DNA from: Colwellia psychrerythraea
GTDB taxonomy: Bacteria; Pseudomonadota; Gammaproteobacteria; Enterobacterales; Alteromonadaceae
DNA: 64,000 nucleotides
Assembly (NCBI GenBank): GCA_002163005.1
Contig: MAAF01000083.1
Coordinates: 93,978 to 157,977 of the forward strand
Direction of reading: 5' to 3'
Positions within the stretch are counted from its first letter, which is position 1. Each line of letters begins with the position of its first letter. The translations under genes were made by a program, and so were the position numbers. Below, one piece after another: positions 25,911-34,857 of the stretch. The notes under the pieces were generated by a model. The model saw only the letters and a program-made list of their open reading frames with translations, ran no database searches and was not told the origin of the DNA.

Positions 25911-28900
25911 ATGTTTGCGAATTGGTTGCTGGTTAGCGTTAGTATTGGCTATATAGGTCTGTTGTTTCTTATTGCTCATCTAGGAGGGAAATATCGTAAT
26001 AAGCTAGAAGCAAAACAACAAACAGTTATCTATGCCTTATCTTTAGGTGTTTATTGTACTTCCTGGGGGTTTTTAGGTACGACAGCACAAGCCGCTAATC
26101 ACTCTTTTACTTTCCTGTCGGTTTATTTAGCGCCCATTGTACTGTTTGTTTTTGCTTGGCCTTTCATTCAAAGAATTATAAAAACCAGTTTAAAACTCAA
26201 GATAACCTCTATTGCCGATCTGTTATCAGCGCGCTTTGGTAAATCGCAAACCTTAGCAATTGTTATTACCTTAGTCGCTTTAATAGGTACCATGCCCTAT
26301 ATAGCACTGCAGCTAAAAGCGATTGTTAATTCCTATCAAATATTACAAGAAACTCAAGATCTACCTGTTTGGCAAATAGGCCTAGTGGTTAGCATCATCC
26401 TCGCAGTTTTCACTATTATTTTTGGCATTAGAACGATAGACATAACCGAGCGTCACCCCGGCGTAATGATAGCAATAGCCTTTGAATCGCTGGTGAAGTT
26501 AATTGCCTTTCTTTTAGTTGGTTTATTCGTCAGTTTTATTATTTATGACTCACCTATGGATATTTGGGAATTATCAAAAGATCAGTTTGATATTAATAAA
26601 CAGTTTGAGTTTAGTAACCTTTTTGGTTTGTTTGGCATGTTAATCATCGTCATGTCTGCTTTCTTATGTTTGCCAAGACAATTTCAAGTGATGTTTGTTG
26701 AAATAAAAGATAAAAAAACAAGCGGTATGGCAAGGTGGGTTTTACCGGTTTATTTACTTATTTTTGGTTTTTTTGCCGCTGTACTCGGCTTAGCTGGCAA
26801 TTTAAATTATGGTAGTTCTCTTGCCGCAGATGCTTATGTACTATTCTTACCTGCTTTGGATGGCCAAGTGTGGTTATCTTTATTTGCCTTTTTAGGCGCT
26901 GTTTCAGCCGCAAGTTCCATGGTTATTGTTTCAACTATTGCTCTTAGTACCATGCTCAGTAATGAGATTGTGTTTCCGGTAATGTTTAACTTTTCACGTA
27001 AAAAGCAGCAAGATTTTAATCACTTTCAATTACAGTTATTGTTTATCCGTAAAACACTGGTATTACTGGTTATCTTTCTCAGTTATGGCTTGTTATTGGT
27101 ATCACCTCCTGATGCATTATCATCATTAGGTGAAGTCGCTTTTGGCGCAATAGCACAAATAGGTCCCGCTTTGTTTGTCGCATTTTATTGGCGTAAAGCA
27201 ACACTGGCGGGTGTGCTTGCTGGGATAATTTGTGGCTTTACTATTTGGACGGTATTTAATCTACTACCTCAGTTAGGCATATATGCTCACCCTTTAGAAA
27301 ACACAGACTTACCTAAAACGACCGTAGTAACCCTTATTGGCTTGCTCATTAATGTTATCGCGCTATGGCTTGTTTCTTTAGGCACAAGACAAAGTATTCG
27401 AGAGCAAATGCAAAGTGAATTTTTCTATAAAGACAGAAAAAAAATTCAGTGGAGTTTACCCACTCAACCCAAAGTAGACATTGTCGAGTTAGAGCTTTTA
27501 GTAGCTAGGTTTATAGGTGAAGAAAAAGCGAACAACTGTTTTGAACAGTTTCATGCCATGAATCAGACTAAGGACAACAAAAAGTTTAATGAAGCGATAT
27601 TATTTCATGCAGAAAACACCCTTGCCCGTGTCTTAGGCTCTGCCTCTGCAAAGTTGGTCACGTCTCTAGCGATTAGTAGCCGCGGCATGGCCTTTGATCA
27701 GGTCGCTAAATTAGTAGAAGATAACTCCACTCAGCAATTAGAATTTAGTCGCACGGTCTTACAAAGTGCTATTGAAAATGTGAGCGAAGGTATTTCAGTT
27801 ATCGATAGCGAACTAAAGTTAGTTGCCTGGAACAAACAATACTTAGACATTTTTAGCTACCCTGAGGAATTCATTTATATTGGCTGTCCGATCAGTCAAT
27901 TGATACATTTCAATTTAAGTCAGCAAGGTTATTTTGCTAAAGATATTGATTTACAAGTTAAAAAGCGTATTCAGTACATTATGAAAGGAAGTCGCCACAA
28001 CACTGAATATAAGCTAAAAAATGGTAAAAATATTCGTATAGAAGGCAGCCCTATTCCCGGTGGTGGTTTTGTGATGATTTTCTCTGATATTACTCAATAT
28101 CGTCATACCGAAGAGGTATTGAAAGAAGAAAATACGGATCTCGAATCAAGGGTACAGTATCGTACTGCCGAGCTTGAACAGGCCAACAAAGAGTTGGCGC
28201 TTGCTAACCATGAACTAATACAAGCACAAGCTAAAGCAGAACAAGCGCATGTAAAGAAAAGTCAGTATCTAAAAGCGTGTAGCCATGATTTATTACAACC
28301 ACTATCAGCCGCAAGATTATTTTCCTCTGCAATAGCTTTAAGCCCAAGAGTAACCAATGAAGAACGGGAACAAATCAGAAAAATAGATAACTCTTTAGAA
28401 ATAGCGAATAGTTTGTTGCTTGACCTCAATGAAATAGCGCGTATTGAAAGTGGCAATATCACGCCAACTATTGAGCCAATTGAAATTAAAGAACTTTTCA
28501 CTATGTTAGCCAATGAATTTAATGCGCTCACAGATGAATATCAAGTAGACTTTCATTGTAAAATGAGCAAAATTTACGTGGCAAGTGACATCACTTTACT
28601 GGCAAGGATTGTACAAAACTTTCTCAGTAATGCCTTCCGTTATGCCCATAAATGTGACAAAAAAAACCAGAGTAAAGTATTGTTGGGTTGTCGAAGACAA
28701 GGTAATGAAATATCTATCCAAGTTTTTGACAACGGTCCTGGCATTCCAAAAGACAAACAACAGCAAGTTTTTGATCAGTTTACGCAATTAAACAACAGCA
28801 ATGTTATGGGCCCTAAAGGACTTGGTTTAGGGCTAAATATTGCCCAAAGTTTGGCAAACATTCTTGAACATAAAATTGATTTAAAATCGAAACCGGGTCA

Positions 28901-29465
28901 TGGGTGTTTGTTTAGTGTTAATGCACCGATAACTCAAGCACCTAGAGCAAAAGAGTCCATATTGCCCCCTGCGAGTATGAGTTTACATGGTGTTGGCGTA
29001 TTGTGTATCGACAATGAGCCCGCAATACTTGATGGCATGTCTAAGTTATTAAGTGCATGGCAATGTCAGGTTTTCACCGCTATTGACGCCCAACAAGCCA
29101 GAGAGCTTTATGCAAAACACGAAGATGAGATTGATATTTTGCTTGTCGATTATCAACTAGACGGTTGCCAAGACGATAACATTGTTATGGCTTCTGATAT
29201 GCTGAGCAGTGAGAGAAATAATAGTTTATCTTCAACTGAACCCGTCAATGGAATAGAACTGATTAAACAATTAAGGGCAATGAGTCCCTATGCACTACCT
29301 GCCATTCTTATCACCGCAACGACAGGTGAAAACCTGATGGCATTAACTAAACAGCATAATATTGGCTATTTACGTAAAATAATCAAACCGCTTGCATTAC
29401 GTTCTTTAATGAGCGCATTACTCACTGAAGAACTAGCAAAGAATTACTCTCAAAATTCGATATAA
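25911..29465 (+). CDS. crbS: CrbS/MxtR-like hybrid sensor kinase with Na+/solute-symporter domain
   Basis: A 1184-residue fusion of a transporter and a histidine kinase. Residues about 1-500 form an SLC5/SSS sodium:solute-symporter-like domain of about 13 membrane segments (YALSLGVYCTSWGFLG at 41-56). A STAC-type linker (about 510-620), a PAS domain (about 625-740) and a coiled coil follow. The kinase core has the phosphoacceptor His in ACSHDLLQPLSAARL (about 792), an ATPase domain with DNGPGIP and GLGLGLNIAQSLA, and a C-terminal receiver with Asp in DILLVDYQLDG (about 1080). This is the architecture of CrbS (Vibrio) and MxtR (Pseudomonas), which control the acetate switch. It faces its response regulator and is divergent from the porin/ABC/ligase module. 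Confidence 0.9.
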   Translation: MFANWLLVSVSIGYIGLLFLIAHLGGKYRNKLEAKQQTVIYALSLGVYCTSWGFLGTTAQAANHSFTFLSVYLAPIVLFVFAWPFIQRIIKTSLKLKITSIADLLSARFGKSQTLAIVITLVALIGTMPYIALQLKAIVNSYQILQETQDLPVWQIGLVVSIILAVFTIIFGIRTIDITERHPGVMIAIAFESLVKLIAFLLVGLFVSFIIYDSPMDIWELSKDQFDINKQFEFSNLFGLFGMLIIVMSAFLCLPRQFQVMFVEIKDKKTSGMARWVLPVYLLIFGFFAAVLGLAGNLNYGSSLAADAYVLFLPALDGQVWLSLFAFLGAVSAASSMVIVSTIALSTMLSNEIVFPVMFNFSRKKQQDFNHFQLQLLFIRKTLVLLVIFLSYGLLLVSPPDALSSLGEVAFGAIAQIGPALFVAFYWRKATLAGVLAGIICGFTIWTVFNLLPQLGIYAHPLENTDLPKTTVVTLIGLLINVIALWLVSLGTRQSIREQMQSEFFYKDRKKIQWSLPTQPKVDIVELELLVARFIGEEKANNCFEQFHAMNQTKDNKKFNEAILFHAENTLARVLGSASAKLVTSLAISSRGMAFDQVAKLVEDNSTQQLEFSRTVLQSAIENVSEGISVIDSELKLVAWNKQYLDIFSYPEEFIYIGCPISQLIHFNLSQQGYFAKDIDLQVKKRIQYIMKGSRHNTEYKLKNGKNIRIEGSPIPGGGFVMIFSDITQYRHTEEVLKEENTDLESRVQYRTAELEQANKELALANHELIQAQAKAEQAHVKKSQYLKACSHDLLQPLSAARLFSSAIALSPRVTNEEREQIRKIDNSLEIANSLLLDLNEIARIESGNITPTIEPIEIKELFTMLANEFNALTDEYQVDFHCKMSKIYVASDITLLARIVQNFLSNAFRYAHKCDKKNQSKVLLGCRRQGNEISIQVFDNGPGIPKDKQQQVFDQFTQLNNSNVMGPKGLGLGLNIAQSLANILEHKIDLKSKPGHGCLFSVNAPITQAPRAKESILPPASMSLHGVGVLCIDNEPAILDGMSKLLSAWQCQVFTAIDAQQARELYAKHEDEIDILLVDYQLDGCQDDNIVMASDMLSSERNNSLSSTEPVNGIELIKQLRAMSPYALPAILITATTGENLMALTKQHNIGYLRKIIKPLALRSLMSALLTEELAKNYSQNSI

Positions 29466-29505
29466 AAAACCCGTTACCAATCGAGTTTTCTGACTGGTAA
29501 CGGGT
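29466..29505 (-). terminator. Terminator of the crbR-like gene
   Basis: A perfect 11-bp stem (ACCCGTTACCA 29469-29479, TGGTAACGGGT 29495-29505) is followed on the minus strand by a T run. It lies between the convergent kinase and regulator genes and should mainly end transcription of the regulator at 29530. Confidence 0.8.
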
Positions 29506-29529
29506 ATATGATTAGAGGTTTGCGGTTGG

Positions 29530-30192
29530 TTATTGACCAAAAGTGCTTTGATTTAATTGCAATTCATTTAAAGTGATGACCGCTTGAGTTCGGTTTCGTA
29601 CGCCTAACTTTAAAAAAATAATGCTCGCATGACTCTTAATGGTAGATTCTGATGTACCGAGTTGAGACGCTATTTGCTTGTTAAGTAAACCATCAGCAAA
29701 CATCAATAAAATTTCATGTTGCTTAGGGGTTAAAGACGCAATTTTGTCATCAATATTATTGACTTTTTCATTAGGATTAAACTCACCGTCAGGTGTCCAT
29801 AATGTGCCATTAAGAACTTCTTTTATGGCAACAAGCATTTTAGGCACAGGCGTCGATTTAGGAATAAAACCAGCAGCACCAAAGCTCATCGCTTTATGAA
29901 TAGTTTCTTTGTCTTCAAAGCCGGAAATAACCACAATACCTAAGTCAGGGTGTGAGCGTCTAATACTAATTAAACTGTTAAAACCATGTGCCCCTGGTAT
30001 ATCTAAATCAAGCAAGAGTAAATCAGCTTTTTCTTCACTTTGTAAATGTAGCTCAAGCTCAGGAATATTTTGCGCATCAACAATCACAGCACTAGTGAAG
30101 TGAGATTTTAATGTGATGGTTAATGCTTGACGAAATAGAGGATGATCGTCAGCCAATATTATTTTCATGTTATCGAACATAATTAAATCCAT
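29530..30192 (-). CDS. crbR: CrbR/ErdR-like response regulator (NarL/LuxR family)
   Basis: A 220-residue response regulator. The receiver domain (about 9-125) has the acidic pair in ILADDHPLFRQ, phosphoacceptor Asp in LLLLDLDIPGAHG and Lys in FIPKSTPVPKM. The C-terminal GerE/LuxR helix-turn-helix (about 150-215) includes LTPKQHEILLMFADGLLNKQIA. It is the likely cognate partner of the SSS-kinase encoded convergently, as for CrbS/CrbR, which activates acetyl-CoA synthetase expression. The frame opens at 30192, but internal Met codons at residues 5 and 9 are also plausible starts, since relatives usually begin near KIILADDH. Confidence 0.88.
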   Translation of the reverse strand: MDLIMFDNMKIILADDHPLFRQALTITLKSHFTSAVIVDAQNIPELELHLQSEEKADLLLLDLDIPGAHGFNSLISIRRSHPDLGIVVISGFEDKETIHKAMSFGAAGFIPKSTPVPKMLVAIKEVLNGTLWTPDGEFNPNEKVNNIDDKIASLTPKQHEILLMFADGLLNKQIASQLGTSESTIKSHASIIFLKLGVRNRTQAVITLNELQLNQSTFGQ

Positions 30193-30404
30193 CCTTCAGT
30201 CGACTCTGATTATTATAATATCGACTGTTTTTTATTAAATGAAAACTTTTACTATTACAAACACAATAACAAAGTCTGTATGAAGCTGCTAGGGAGATTT
30301 CGAATTTATCTTCGATGTGTTGACAATAAAATAGCAGTATTGTGTGTAATTATTCATGGTATTTCAGCAGGTATTACGCAAGAAAATAGTTAATATAATC
30401 GATG

Positions 30405-31322
30405 CTATTCTTGTGGATTTAACAAATCGGCATGGTCTACTACCAATTGTTTTAAGTATTGCCAAACAGTATTTACATGTGACAATCGTTTACTCTCGGG
30501 ATGAGTAACCAACCAGAAACTTCTACTAATACTAATTTCTTGGCTATGAAGCTTAATAAGATTTTTATCTTGGTCGGCAAGAAAACAGGGAAGAATTCCA
30601 ATACCTAAACCACTTTTAATAGCAAAATATTGGCTGATAATACTGGTGCTACTAAAATTTGCTTTTAACTCGCCAGCTAAGTAACGCTCTAACTCTTTTA
30701 TATAAGAGAGCTGGTCGGTAAATATTAGATTATCTACGTAAGTAACCCACTTATGTTGTGCTAAATTATCAAGGGTTATGCCATGCGGGTATTGTTTTAA
30801 ATTATGGTCTAAATAATCCTGATGTACATAAAGCTGTAATTTATAATCGCAAAGTTTTGACACTATCATCGAGGTACTTTTGGGGCGCTCGACCGCAATA
30901 GCGATGTCCGCTTCATTTCTACTGATTTTTACATAACGTGAAAAAAGTAATAAATGTACATCAATGTTGGGATGTTGTTGTTGTAATGTCAAAAGGTTAG
31001 GTGAAACAAAAAAGTTACCTAACGCTTCGGTCACGCCAATACGAACTAAGCCACAATTTTCTTCATTGTTATTATGGATGTTAGATAGCGCGTGTTGTGC
31101 ATCCTGCTCCATTTTACAGGCGGATTTGAGTAACATTTCGCCATCCGGCGTCAATACATGACCGTCTTGGGTTCGATCAAATAGTTTTGTCGCTATACTT
31201 TCTTCTAATTTATGCAAACGCCTAGACACAGTAGAAGCATCCATCGTTAAGCGTTTAGCCGCTGTTGATAGTCGCTCGGCACGAGCAACTTCAAGAAATA
31301 TTTTAATATCGTCCCAATTCAT
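30405..31322 (-). CDS. LysR-family transcriptional regulator
   Basis: A 305-residue LTTR. The N-terminal winged helix-turn-helix (MNWDDIKIFLEVARAERLSTA... TVSRRLHKLEESIATKLFDR, residues 1-55) is followed by a periplasmic-binding-protein-like effector domain. It is divergent from the mmsA gene, with a 264-bp MITE-like element inserted between them, and is the most obvious candidate regulator of valine catabolism here. The effector is not known from sequence. Confidence 0.9.
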   Translation of the reverse strand: MNWDDIKIFLEVARAERLSTAAKRLTMDASTVSRRLHKLEESIATKLFDRTQDGHVLTPDGEMLLKSACKMEQDAQHALSNIHNNNEENCGLVRIGVTEALGNFFVSPNLLTLQQQHPNIDVHLLLFSRYVKISRNEADIAIAVERPKSTSMIVSKLCDYKLQLYVHQDYLDHNLKQYPHGITLDNLAQHKWVTYVDNLIFTDQLSYIKELERYLAGELKANFSSTSIISQYFAIKSGLGIGILPCFLADQDKNLIKLHSQEISISRSFWLVTHPESKRLSHVNTVWQYLKQLVVDHADLLNPQE

Positions 31323-31418
31323 CTACTTAGTCTACTCTTTCTGAAACGCCATTGCAAAAACGCAAAGCGCGTTGCACTTATGTTTATTGTGACAAGATTC
31401 AGAAAGGCCTATCTTGAC

Positions 31419-31682
31419 TATACCCGTTACCATTCAAAGTGCAGGATTTCAGTGGGAATTAAAATGACTTTAGGCAAGATAATTAATTTAAGTATAGTCA
31501 TTCTATATTTCGATTAGTTAACGCAGCCTAAAGTGATTTTAAACCCATCGAAGAAGCGCTTGAGCAACATCACTCCATCGTTGCTGTGATTTACAATGGA
31601 ATAACCATTATTTCATCACAGCGTCTTGAATTGAAATTGCTCAAGCACTCTGAAACTTGCATCTTGATTGGTAATGGGTATA
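31419..31682. repeat. MITE-like dispersed element between LysR and mmsA genes
   Basis: A 264-bp element with imperfect 25-bp terminal inverted repeats. The left end starts TATACCCGTTACCATTCAAA (31419-31438); the right end (31658-31682) is its reverse complement with three mismatches. Length and the TATACCCG ends match the element at 12267-12534, so both belong to one family or two close ones. It lies 41 bp upstream of the mmsA ATG and may alter its promoter. It also creates an open-frame extension upstream of mmsA that is not part of the protein. Confidence 0.75.
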
Positions 31683-31723
31683 CAGAGTTTTTAATCTTTC
31701 CAATATTTATTATAGAGGTTGCT

Positions 31724-33226
31724 ATGAGTATTACTGAAGTTCCACTAATCATTAATGGTGAAAAAGTTCGTTCACAAACTACCGAGTGGTTAGATGTTTT
31801 AAACCCTGCTACTCAAGAAGTTGTTGCTCGTGTACCTATTGCAACAGCAGAAGAGATTGAATTAGCCGTTCAAAGTGCACAAACTGCATTCAAAACTTGG
31901 TCTAAAACGTCGTTAACTAATCGTATGCGCATTATGGTAAATTTTGCACATTTGGTTCGTGAAAACACACAAGAGTTAGCTGAGTTAGTCACATTGGAAC
32001 ATGGTAAAACATTACCTGATGCTGAAGGTGAAGTTGGTAGAGCGCTAGAAGCTATTGAAAACGCTTCTTCAGTAACTCGTTTACAACTAGGCGATATGGG
32101 CAATAATGTTGCTACTGGTGTAGACACTTATACCTTACATAAACCACTTGGCGTAGGTTTAGGTATTACTGCTTTTAATTTCCCATTAATGCTAGCAGCC
32201 TTTATGTTTCCGCCAGCAATTGCTTGTGGTAATACTTTCGTTCTTAAACCTTCAGAGCAAGCTCCTTCATCAACAGTACGCTTTGTAGAACTCGCTATTG
32301 AAGCGGGTTTACCTGCAGGCGTTATCAATGTTGTTCACGGCGGTCCTGATGCAGTGAATGCGTTAATTGAACATGAACACGTAAAAGCAGTATCGTTTAT
32401 TGGCTCTACTCATGTTGGTACGCATATATACAATCATGCGAGCAAACACGGAAAACGTGCACAATCTATGATGGGCGCTAAAAATCATATGGTTATTATG
32501 CCTGATGCAAATAAAGACAGAGCTATCAATGACCTACTTGGTTCAGCTTTTGGTGCTGCAGGTCAACGTTGTATGGCTAACCCAGTGACTATTTTGGTCG
32601 GTAAATCTCGAGATTGGTTGCCTGAAATAGTTGAACGCGCGAAGTTAATGAAAGTAGGTCCTGGCTCTCAGCGTGATGCTGACTTAGGCCCGGTAGTATC
32701 GCCTCAAGCAAAAAAACGTATTATCAGCTTACTTGATAGTGGTGTTGAGCAAGGCGCTACCATGTTAATTGATGGCAGAAACTGTCAGGTAGAAGGTTAT
32801 CCAAATGGTAACTTTGTTGGTCCAACGTTATTTACCAATGTTACTACTGACATGGATATTTATACGCAAGAGATCTTTGGCCCTGCGTTGTGTGTTTTAG
32901 AAGCTGAAACATTAGAAGAAGCCATAGCAATTATCAATGCTAACCCTAATGGAAATGGTACCTCTATTTTCACTTCTTCAGGTTGGAATGCGCGTTTATT
33001 TGAAAATGAAATTGATGTTGGCCAAGTAGGTATTAACGTTCCTATTCCGGTTCCTGTGGCATTCTTTAGCTTTACCGGTTCAAGAGCTTCAAAATTGGGT
33101 GACTTAGGTCCAAACGGCAAACAAACAGTTAGTTTTTGGACACAAACTAAATCAGTAACGGCACGTTGGTTTGAACCAGATCACGAAGATGGTTTGAATG
33201 TTCATACAACGATTAGTATGAAATAG
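31724..33226 (+). CDS. mmsA: Methylmalonate-semialdehyde dehydrogenase (CoA-acylating)
   Basis: A 500-residue enzyme converting (methyl)malonate semialdehyde to propionyl-/acetyl-CoA with NAD+ and CoA in valine degradation. The frame is open back to 31586, but the ATG at 31724 is chosen: AGAGG lies 5 bp upstream, the protein then starts like the family ([15 protein letters not shown]), and the extension falls inside a repeat element. Motifs: [23 protein letters not shown], the catalytic Cys in [11 protein letters not shown] (about residue 283), and the MMSDH-specific tail [15 protein letters not shown]. mmsB follows 116 bp downstream, after a terminator-like hairpin. Confidence 0.93.
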   Translation: MSITEVPLIINGEKVRSQTTEWLDVLNPATQEVVARVPIATAEEIELAVQSAQTAFKTWSKTSLTNRMRIMVNFAHLVRENTQELAELVTLEHGKTLPDAEGEVGRALEAIENASSVTRLQLGDMGNNVATGVDTYTLHKPLGVGLGITAFNFPLMLAAFMFPPAIACGNTFVLKPSEQAPSSTVRFVELAIEAGLPAGVINVVHGGPDAVNALIEHEHVKAVSFIGSTHVGTHIYNHASKHGKRAQSMMGAKNHMVIMPDANKDRAINDLLGSAFGAAGQRCMANPVTILVGKSRDWLPEIVERAKLMKVGPGSQRDADLGPVVSPQAKKRIISLLDSGVEQGATMLIDGRNCQVEGYPNGNFVGPTLFTNVTTDMDIYTQEIFGPALCVLEAETLEEAIAIINANPNGNGTSIFTSSGWNARLFENEIDVGQVGINVPIPVPVAFFSFTGSRASKLGDLGPNGKQTVSFWTQTKSVTARWFEPDHEDGLNVHTTISMK

Positions 33227-33235
33227 CATCTCTTT

Positions 33236-33270
33236 ATAGCCCTAACAATTATCTATTGTTAGGGCTATTA
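33236..33270 (+). terminator. Strong hairpin after mmsA
   Basis: A perfect 14-bp stem (ATAGCCCTAACAAT 33236-33249, ATTGTTAGGGCTAT 33255-33268) with a 5-base loop starts 9 bp after the mmsA stop. It is followed by a weak T-rich stretch (TATTTAG). It may be a partial terminator that lowers mmsB expression relative to mmsA, or mark a separate mmsB promoter. Confidence 0.7.
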
Positions 33271-33342
33271 TTTAGACATCAATATTATTTCTTAACTACA
33301 AATATCTACGTTGACTAGTTAAGTAAAAAAAGGAACAACATC

Positions 33343-34233
33343 ATGGCGAATATTGCTTTTATCGGTTTAGGAAATATGGGTGGCCCAATGGCCATCAACT
33401 TAGTTAAAGCCGGACATCAGGTTTGTGTTTTTGATTTATCAGAGCAAGCTGTTGCTCACGTGGTAGAACAGGGTGCAACAACAAAATCACAAGCCAGTGA
33501 TTGTGTTAAAGATGCTGAGTTTATTATTTCAATGTTACCTGCAGGCAAACATGTCGAAGCTGTCTATTTAGCAGAAAATGGCTTGATTAATCATATCGCC
33601 AAAGGCGCTTTAGTTATTGATTCATCTACCATTGACTCTGCTACTTCAATCAAAGTTGGTACTGTATTGTTAGAACAAGGTATTAATTTTATCGATGCTC
33701 CTGTTTCTGGCGGTGTTGGTGGTGCAATCGCGGGTACTTTAAGCTTTATGGTTGGTGGTAGTGAAGCTGATTTTAATCAGGCTAAGCCCGTATTAGATAA
33801 GATGGGTAAAAATGTTTTTCATGCTGGTAATCATGGCGCTGGTCAGGTGGCTAAAGCCTGTAACAACATGCTGTTATCTGTATTAATGTTAGCGACGTCT
33901 GAAGCTTTGCAATTGGGCATCAGCAATGGTTTAGATGCATCCGTCTTATCAAATATTATGAGTAGTAGCTCAGGCAGTAACTGGACACTTGATGTCTACA
34001 ACCCCTGCCCTGGTGTGATGGAAAACGTACCATCATCTAATGATTATCAAGGTGGCTTTATGGTTGACTTGATGGCTAAAGATTTAGGCTTGGCGATGGA
34101 CACAGCGATAAAAAGTCACTCATCAACACCGATGGGAGCGTTGGCGCGTAGCTTATATGCCATGCATGCTGCCAATGGTAATGGTGCTAAAGATTTCTCA
34201 AGTGCTTTTAATCTTTTCAATCAAGTAAAGTAA
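33343..34233 (+). CDS. mmsB: 3-hydroxyisobutyrate dehydrogenase
   Basis: A 296-residue NAD+-dependent beta-hydroxyacid dehydrogenase that oxidises 3-hydroxyisobutyrate to methylmalonate semialdehyde, the substrate of MmsA encoded just upstream. It has the Rossmann motif IGLGNMGGPMAINLVKAGH (residues 5-23), the substrate-binding DAPVSGGVGGAIAGTL (about 118-133) and the catalytic Lys in GAGQVAKACNNMLL (about 170). AAGGA precedes the ATG. Length is normal. Confidence 0.93.
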   Translation: MANIAFIGLGNMGGPMAINLVKAGHQVCVFDLSEQAVAHVVEQGATTKSQASDCVKDAEFIISMLPAGKHVEAVYLAENGLINHIAKGALVIDSSTIDSATSIKVGTVLLEQGINFIDAPVSGGVGGAIAGTLSFMVGGSEADFNQAKPVLDKMGKNVFHAGNHGAGQVAKACNNMLLSVLMLATSEALQLGISNGLDASVLSNIMSSSSGSNWTLDVYNPCPGVMENVPSSNDYQGGFMVDLMAKDLGLAMDTAIKSHSSTPMGALARSLYAMHAANGNGAKDFSSAFNLFNQVK

Positions 34234-34244
34234 TACCAGTTTCA

Positions 34245-34271
34245 TTAATTCCTTCTTTTAGAAGTAATTAA
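34245..34271. terminator. Stem-loop after mmsB
   Basis: A 12-bp stem with one mismatch (TTAATTCCTTCT 34245-34256, AGAAGTAATTAA 34260-34271) begins 11 bp after the mmsB stop. No T tract follows, so it may protect the mRNA 3' end or terminate weakly. Confidence 0.4.
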
Positions 34272-34302
34272 CGCCGTTATTACAAGCAATTCAAAACAAA
34301 AG

Positions 34303-34642
34303 GTGACCCTGTAACAAAATCGGTGTAACTGCCTATCATTAATACCCAACTAGGGTTTAGGATAGGCAGACTATGAACAAAAAAGAACTAGAAGCATTTG
34401 CTAAGCAAGCAGCCAAAGGCATTAAGTCAGAGTAAGAGTAAGACTTAACAGACTTTCGTAAAATATTAACTAAGATAACCGTTGAGGCTGCTTTAAGCGT
34501 AGAGCTTGAAGAACACCTTGGTTATGCCCTTCATGAGCAATCCAACACCAACAATAGCCGAAATTGCTACTCATCAAAGTCCATTCGCACCGAAAGATGG
34601 ACATCACAACCAACCAAATACTCTCTACTCTCTCAGGAATAA
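34303..34642 (+). pseudogene. IS256-family (mutator-type) insertion sequence remnant
   Basis: The frame from ATG 34373 to TAA 34642 reads MNKKELEAFAKQAAKGIKSE, two stop codons, then DLTDFRKILTKITVEAAL, ELEEHLGY and SSKSIRTE. These are the N-terminal hallmarks of IS256-family transposases. The match ends about 80 codons in and the catalytic DDE domain is absent. A likely left terminal inverted repeat starts near 34303 (TGACCCTGTAACAAAATCGG). With two nonsense codons and a 3' truncation it is dead. From 34643 to 34857 nothing is supported beyond the AT-rich leader of the next gene. Confidence 0.85.
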
Positions 34643-34857
34643 TTAGCAATCCAAATAATACTGCTGAGTACTAAATTTCTTTATTATTTAATCGCTAAGT
34701 GTAATAGGAACTGTGCGAACAGGACAATAGAAAAGATCAGTTCAACATAGCTTCAAACTAGGCATTCAGCTTACCTTGGCATTCATGCATGCTATATAAA
34801 CAAGTGATATTTTGATAGATAATTGCATTAAATATTAATCTATTAAAAGTAAATTTA

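Noticed and set aside
31586..31723. N-terminal extension of the mmsA open frame (46 extra residues)
   Set aside because: The extension lies mostly inside a MITE-like element, and the family start and ribosome-binding site are at 31724.
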